From: Mangifera indica
Lineage: Eukaryota > Streptophyta > Magnoliopsida > Sapindales > Anacardiaceae
Direction: 5' to 3'
Length of the DNA stretch: 64,000 bases
NCBI RefSeq assembly: GCF_011075055.1
Contig: NC_058153.1
Location: forward strand, 11,842,001-11,906,000
Shown: positions 59,203-64,000 of the stretch, piece by piece
Layout of the letters: the number at the start of each line of letters is the position of its first letter
Position numbering within the stretch: the first letter of the stretch is position 1
The notes under the pieces: model-generated
The model's input: the letters and a program-made list of their open reading frames with translations, nothing else
Database searches by the model: none
Told to the model about the DNA's origin: nothing
Translations under genes and position numbers: made by a program

Positions 59203-59255
59203 GATGAATTTTCAACTTCTGCGGCTGAACTAAACTCAGAGACCCGCAGCTGTCA
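59203..59255 (-). pseudogene. Small secreted protein, remnant at deletion joint
   Basis: Only about 45 bp of the gene (AATTTTCAACTTCTGCGGC, plus strand) remain, with the same inner joint (GAGACC then GCAGCTGTCACC) as at 28430 and 42355. On its left it is fused to the U2 3' flank. Confidence 0.72.
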
Positions 59256-60635
59256 CCACTAATTTATTGACTACCAGGTTGAAGGCACAAATTGGAGTAC
59301 TGATTGGCAGCCAAGATTGAATCAATGTTTTAGACGCGAACTGGGTGTTGGTCGCATCAAGGAGTCGATTAACGGATGAATTGATGACATATTAAATAAA
59401 ATATTACAATAATATTTGACTAAATAAAATTATGGTACGGTGGTATATGGTACATATTATTTATTAAATGAATTTATATAAGTTTTAACAATGGTAAAAT
59501 TTTTACTCTGAAAGGCTAAATAATTATTTTTCACCCAAACTTTGATGAAACAAACTCTATGATTGAAAAGTCTAATTTCCCACCCTTCATCCATTTAAGT
59601 TAATAAATTCAGTTTTGGTTTTTCAAAATTGATTATTTTGCCCTTTTTTTTTTGAAATTATGAAACTATCTTTAACAATTAGTCCAAATAACATATCAAT
59701 CTTTATTATTTCTTAAAATTACGAAAATATCATGAACAATTTTTAATTGTAAATATTTATTTTTTATCATTTCATTTTCTTCAATTTTTTTGTTTTTTCT
59801 CTCCTCGCTGTCCCTTACCTCATCTCGACTTCACCACCAAGACATTCTTGTAAGTCACCACCTATACAATCTGACCAACAAAATCCTCCATTCCCTCGTT
59901 TCATCTTCACCACCAACACATTCTCACCGCACATTAATTGCCATTAGAGCTCTGATATTGTAAAGCTCGCGAAGTCTTTGGTGTTAAAGTTTTGGCACCA
60001 CACTGATGCAAACACCATTTTCCTTTCTAGTTGTTGAGAAAAACACAAAAACAAATTGGTGAATACCCATGATTAGTTGCATACTAGTGGCTCAATATAA
60101 ACTGACAAACGGCGAGATCGGTCATCGTTAAAGCTTAGTGAAACCACCTTTTCATAATGGGTTTGCTTTATCGATTGACCATCAATATATCCACATTCTC
60201 GCAATCAAGACAACCAAATCTGTCATAGAGAGAGAGAGAGAGAGAATCATTACACCAAATGTATTTGTTAACGAATCACTATTAAATTTGTACAAGAGAA
60301 TAATGTATTTATGTAAGATTTTTATCTCTAAAACAAATTTCGCTAGAATTCTTATTTATAAGAAAAATGATAAAATGGTTCTTCACCTAAAATCACTTAC
60401 TGTCCGGCATTTTTTTAATGAAATGGTCGCCAATAACAACACTATTCAGATACTTTGAATGCCAAAAACACCAAAGAGATTAATCCTAGTAAATTTTATT
60501 TGCTTTTAATTTCGTCTTCTCTCTCAGGATCTCGCTTGCAAAAGTTCTGCAAACATATGAATGGCTTTTTGTTTATGTTTGTCAGGCGAACAATGAAACT
60601 GAACAAGAAGCATGAGCCAGCAAAAGTAACAATTA
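59256..60635. other. U2 upstream region (unit 4 cassette)
   Basis: Matches 28438-29782 and 42361-43744. A (GA)n run is at 60228-60243. No gene recognised. Confidence 0.6.
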
Positions 60636-60688
60636 TTCCCACATCGAATGCGAAGAGACAAGAGACAAAGCGGAATAGAGATATAAAA
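60636..60688 (+). promoter_or_regulatory. U2 promoter: USE and TATA
   Basis: TTCCCACATCG (60636-60646) and TATAAAA (60682-60688), 35 bp apart, 32 bp before the RNA. Confidence 0.93.
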
Positions 60689-60713
60689 GAAGAAGTGAGA
60701 TATATGGAAAAGC

Positions 60714-60909
60714 ATACCTTTCTCGGCCTTTTGGCTAAGATCAAGTGTAGTATCTGTTCTTATCAGTTTAATATCTGATACGTGGGACATAGTCCCACAT
60801 GATATTAAATTAATTTTTTTAGGGGGAGGATTCGTCACAGCAGCTTGCTGCTGGAATCTTCAGGCGTAGCTCACGCTTTGCACTACAGCAAGGGCCTGGC
60901 GCGCCCCTT
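60714..60909 (+). ncRNA. U2: U2 snRNA copy 5
   Basis: Stem I, GTAGTA and stem IIb GTGGGAC/GTCCCAC are intact; the loop base changes from ATT to ATA. Stem III GGATTC/GAATCT keeps pairing through G-U, with CAGCAGC/GCTGCTG perfect. A C to A change lies in GCGTAGCTCACG (stem IV region). The promoter is complete. Partner U5 at 61563. Confidence 0.96.
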
Positions 60910-60910
60910 C

Positions 60911-60923
60911 CAAGTCTAGTTAA
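60911..60923 (+). terminator. U2 3' box
   Basis: CAAGTCTAGTTAA. Confidence 0.85.
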
Positions 60924-61485
60924 TTCTTATTTATATATAAACTGGTTTGACTAACAATTCTAGTTCTTTAGTCTGAATTTAACGATTTAGAAGATCGAAA
61001 AATATCTATATCGATATGTTAATGTTAAGGTTGGATTGAGGCTCCCAATTTACCCACTAAAGAGAACTGAAAGAATTTAGGGGTTTCAGGTTATTATTTT
61101 AGGTTGTTATCTCCTATTTACATTTGTTAGGAAGAAAGGTACCATGTGCAACTACATTGTCTTGCTGAAATTTATGAGGTTTGAGCATTATAGCTAACTC
61201 ACATTGTGGAATTTAGCTGGTTTATTACCTTCCTTATCGAGATGTGTTATTCTGCAGCCTGGATTGTGTATATGTTGCAAGTATTTGTGACATATGCTTA
61301 TATATTTATTTGGGGGAAGAATTCGTTGAGAAGACAAATCCAGTTAGCTGCTGCTCCATTGTCTTTCTCATATGAACAGAAGAGTGTAAAAGTGGAATTT
61401 CTGTCGGAGGAATTCACTATAAGAACAAAAAAAAATCCTGGAAATTGAGGTTTGATTTCAAGCTTTCATAATTCTCCCTCAGGTA

Positions 61486-61538
61486 CTTCCACATCGACTG
61501 GGGGACAAATTCCTGAACCTGAGCTTAAGTATATAAAA
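61486..61538 (+). promoter_or_regulatory. U5 promoter, divergent USE
   Basis: CTTCCACATCG (61486-61496; mismatches at positions 1 and 3) and TATAAAA (61532-61538). Confidence 0.85.
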
Positions 61539-61562
61539 TGCAGGTAACACAAAACTTGAATC

Positions 61563-61692
61563 ATGGAGCCGCGTGGTGAGAACAAAGCGAACTATTCTTT
61601 CGCCTTTTACTAAAGAATACCGTGTTCTCGCCACTTTAAGCGGCATACCTTTATTTTTGGAGGGCCTTACTCTGTTGAGTATGGCTCCCTTA
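61563..61692 (+). ncRNA. U5: U5 snRNA (unit 4 cassette)
   Basis: GAGAAC/GTTCTC subfamily. Loop I CGCCTTTTACT and Sm site ATTTTTGG are intact. GCCACTTTAAGCGGC loses one pair compared with 30711 (G to A). The 3' hairpin is ACTCTGTTGAGT. From 61641 on it is the near-identical partner of the gap-truncated U5 at 8774. Confidence 0.95.
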
Positions 61693-62387
61693 CCAATTTT
61701 AGTTCTTAAATTTTCTTCTGTGAAATATGCTTTTAATCTGTTTCTGGTTTGGTTGGGTTAATCATCGAACATATTGGAGTTCAATATAATATAAGAGCTG
61801 AATCACATCACGGTATCTTTGCTCTTGGGGCAATGACGCGCATCTATTGTTGGATTAATACTATTTCCACTTTCCCTCTTAACTGGGATCTGCCCTTGAC
61901 TTTCAGGATTTCTGTCCTCGAATTTCTGAAAGGGCTTCCCCTCTTAACTGTGATCTGCCCTGGACTTCCAGGATTTGTCCTCGAATTTCTGAAAGGGCTC
62001 CCGCCTGTACAGTGCCCTAGGATCCAAACTTGACTAATTGCGCCAAGTCAACACGGTCAATTACCAAGTGATTCCAGTCAAAATATCGCAATTATTGGGA
62101 AGCATGCAATTCATTTAAGCATAAAGAAGAATTAAATAGACAAAATTAGTTTTACAAAAATTTACAATTGCTACAACTTAAACTACTATGTACTGGTTGT
62201 CGTCAAAACAGAAAAGACCTTGATCAACCTCTTAACTGGGCCTGAAATCAATTATATTAAGAAGTCACAAATAACAATAAGAACTATGTGTTAATATAAG
62301 GGTTCACAATAAATGTAAAGACCTAGCCAGTATTTACTTTCTATAATAAGGAAGGAGAATATAAGAATGAAATCAATAATACTTTAT

Positions 62388-64000
62388 TGTTAATGTTTTA
62401 TTTTACCGAGTTCGAATATTAATCAGAGCTTCGGATCGATTTTCAGTCAAGAATTGCACAAGAACCATATAATAAACCATACGCAAATCAACACACTAAA
62501 TTTATTTGGTTCTGGTTCAAAAGATTAGATCCCTACATCCAAGACAGAGGAATCTTCTAACAAATCTACTAATTAGTAAGAAAAATAGTACAATTTACAA
62601 ATCTAGAAGCCAATCTAGCATTACAAACACAAACGGAAACGTATCCAGTCTTGCCAACTCAAATCATTCCTAAACCCGAGCACCACAACGACCTTGTACA
62701 CAGACTCAAGAATTTAAACAGCTAGATCTAAGAAAATATAATGGATTTATGCATTTTTTATAAACCCTAGCAGAGAAGATACGAGGAACTAGAGAGAAAA
62801 CATATTCACACCCAAAGGCAGCCTATTTTCCTTCTAAGAAACAACCAATGAAAAATGCCTTTCTTTCTTCACTTTCTCAAAACCAACTAATGGTTTATAT
62901 CCATTAGTTAAAACACTTAATCAAGCAAAGACAAAACTGCCCCTGGACAATAACTATAGCCTAAACTTTGCTCAAACTTTTGCTCCTAATTACAAGACTG
63001 CCATTAGTTTTTATGTTACAGATTCACAAAACTCCACCTTGACAAAAAAACTAACATATCTAAGGACTTCTCAGTAGACCACAACACACTCACACTGAAC
63101 AAATTTTGAGCAAATTCAGGGCATCCTTAAACTTACTCAATGGCATAGGCTTTGTTAAGATATCAGCTGGATTGACATCTGTTAATATTTTTTTCACATT
63201 AACTTTACTAGCAGCCAACACATCTCTGATGAAATGCAGCCTTACATCAATGTGTTTAGTCCTCTCATGAAATGCAAAATTTCTGGATAAGTGAATAACA
63301 CTCCGTAAATCACTGAAGACTTCTGGAACATCAATATTCAGCCCCAACTCAGAAATAATTCCCTTCAGCCATAGTGCTTCTTTAACTGCTTCAATTAATG
63401 CTATATATTCAGCCTCAGTTGTTGAAAGTGCCACAATGTGTTGCAAATTACATTTCCAACTTACAACATTTCCACCAAAGGTGAAAATATAATCAGTGAG
63501 AGATCTCTTTTTATTAAGATCAGCTGCAAAATCTGAATCACAAAATCCTTTCACAGAAAATAGGTTAGTAGCATCAGCAATATAACACAAGCCATAATTA
63601 GATGTACCCTTCAAATACCTCAATAACCATTTTGTTGCATTTCAATGTTCTTTGCCTAGATTTCTCATAAATCCGCTAACAAGACTAATTGCATATGCTA
63701 TATCAGGTTTAGTACCTATCATTGCATACGTTAGACTTCCTACCACATTAGAATATGGTATATTCTTCATGAAATCAAATTCTTCATGAAATCAGATTCA
63801 TCAGAAGACAACAATCCAGCAGATTTTAATTTAAAATGAGCACCCATAGGAACATTCATACATTTTGCATTGATCATATGATATAGTTCAAGTACTTTTC
63901 TAATATAAGCAGATTGAGACAAAATCAAACATTGTTTCATTCTGTTCCTACTTACATCCATACCTAGTGTTCTATTTGTAGGACCCAAGTCCTTCATTTC
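62388..64000 (-). mobile_element. Ty1/copia LTR retrotransposon, unit 4 copy (cut by window)
   Basis: Left LTR 62388-63028, preceded by TTTAT (62383-62387), same insertion point as units 1 and 3. Only the RNase H side and part of the RT are inside the window. Confidence 0.96.
63090..64000 (-). pseudogene. pol: copia pol 3' part, inactivated (unit 4)
   Basis: RNase H open over 177 codons (63090-63623; GFCDSDFAADLNKKRSL, STTEAEYIALIEAVKEALWL), identical in protein to 10220-10753. The same TGA near 63645 and the same 16-bp duplication near 63775 as in unit 1 break the link to the RT. Confidence 0.93.

Larger units (their letters stand above)
60440..62382 (+). repeat. U2-U5 cassette (unit 4)
   Basis: Co-linear with 29590-31553 and 43550-45512. 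Spacer 60924-61485 and flank 61700-62382 contain nothing but the tandem hairpins (about 61880-62005). It ends at the copia insertion point. Confidence 0.92.
61641..64000 (+). repeat. Near-identical copy of 8774-11130
   Basis: Pairs with the segment after the N gap, differing by few substitutions and some small indels that cluster at the gap side of the other copy. It runs to the window end. Confidence 0.9.

Overview
This is nuclear DNA from a flowering plant, most likely a eudicot. The evidence is low GC, spliceosomal introns, Ty1/copia elements, a TRIM, many MITEs, and plant-type snRNA promoters (USE RTCCCACATCG, TATA about 35 bp downstream, 3' box CA-N5-AGTTAA). I cannot name the species.

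Layout. 1-8273: single-copy-like DNA with two damaged or partial genes on the minus strand. One is an intron-bearing eIF(iso)4G pseudogene (1035-2990). The other is the 3' half of a cyclic nucleotide-gated channel gene (4819-7774), whose introns hold MITEs and whose 5' exons are missing. 8274-8773 is a run of exactly 500 N, a scaffold gap.

8774-64000: a complex tandem array of snRNA genes. There are five U2 snRNA genes (25284, 29861, 43823, 58944, 60714) and six complete plus one gap-truncated U5 snRNA genes (21860, 26118, 30711, 39440, 44673, 61563; partial at 8774), all on the plus strand. The basic cassette is U2, then about 650 bp, then U5. Between cassettes lie duplicated blocks with a small secreted-protein gene on the minus strand (three open copies at 19387, 36772 and 53893, plus degraded ones), a 3' fragment of an F-box/LRR (SKIP19-like) gene, a relic copia gag, and in units 1 and 2 an extra U5 followed by a hAT-type MITE.

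Mobile elements date the duplications. A copia element of about 5.65 kb sits at the same base, with the same TTTAT target duplication, in units 1 (9516-15172), 3 (45518-51156) and 4 (62388 to window end). Unit 2 keeps the empty site (31554-31558). Units 1 and 3 also share a deletion in the relic gag, so they are closer to each other than to unit 2. Later unit-specific insertions are a 1.4-kb solo-LTR-like element (unit 1), and a hAT-like element, a 793-bp foldback, a 9-bp-TSD MITE and a TRIM (all unit 2).

The last 2.36 kb (61641-64000) is almost identical to the sequence right after the N gap (8774-11130). The array is therefore either extremely young there or the scaffold contains a false duplication. 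Promoter and stem comparisons suggest that some snRNA copies are fit for expression (U2 at 25284, 29861, 60714) while others have lost the TATA box (U2 at 43823 and 58944, U5 at 26118).
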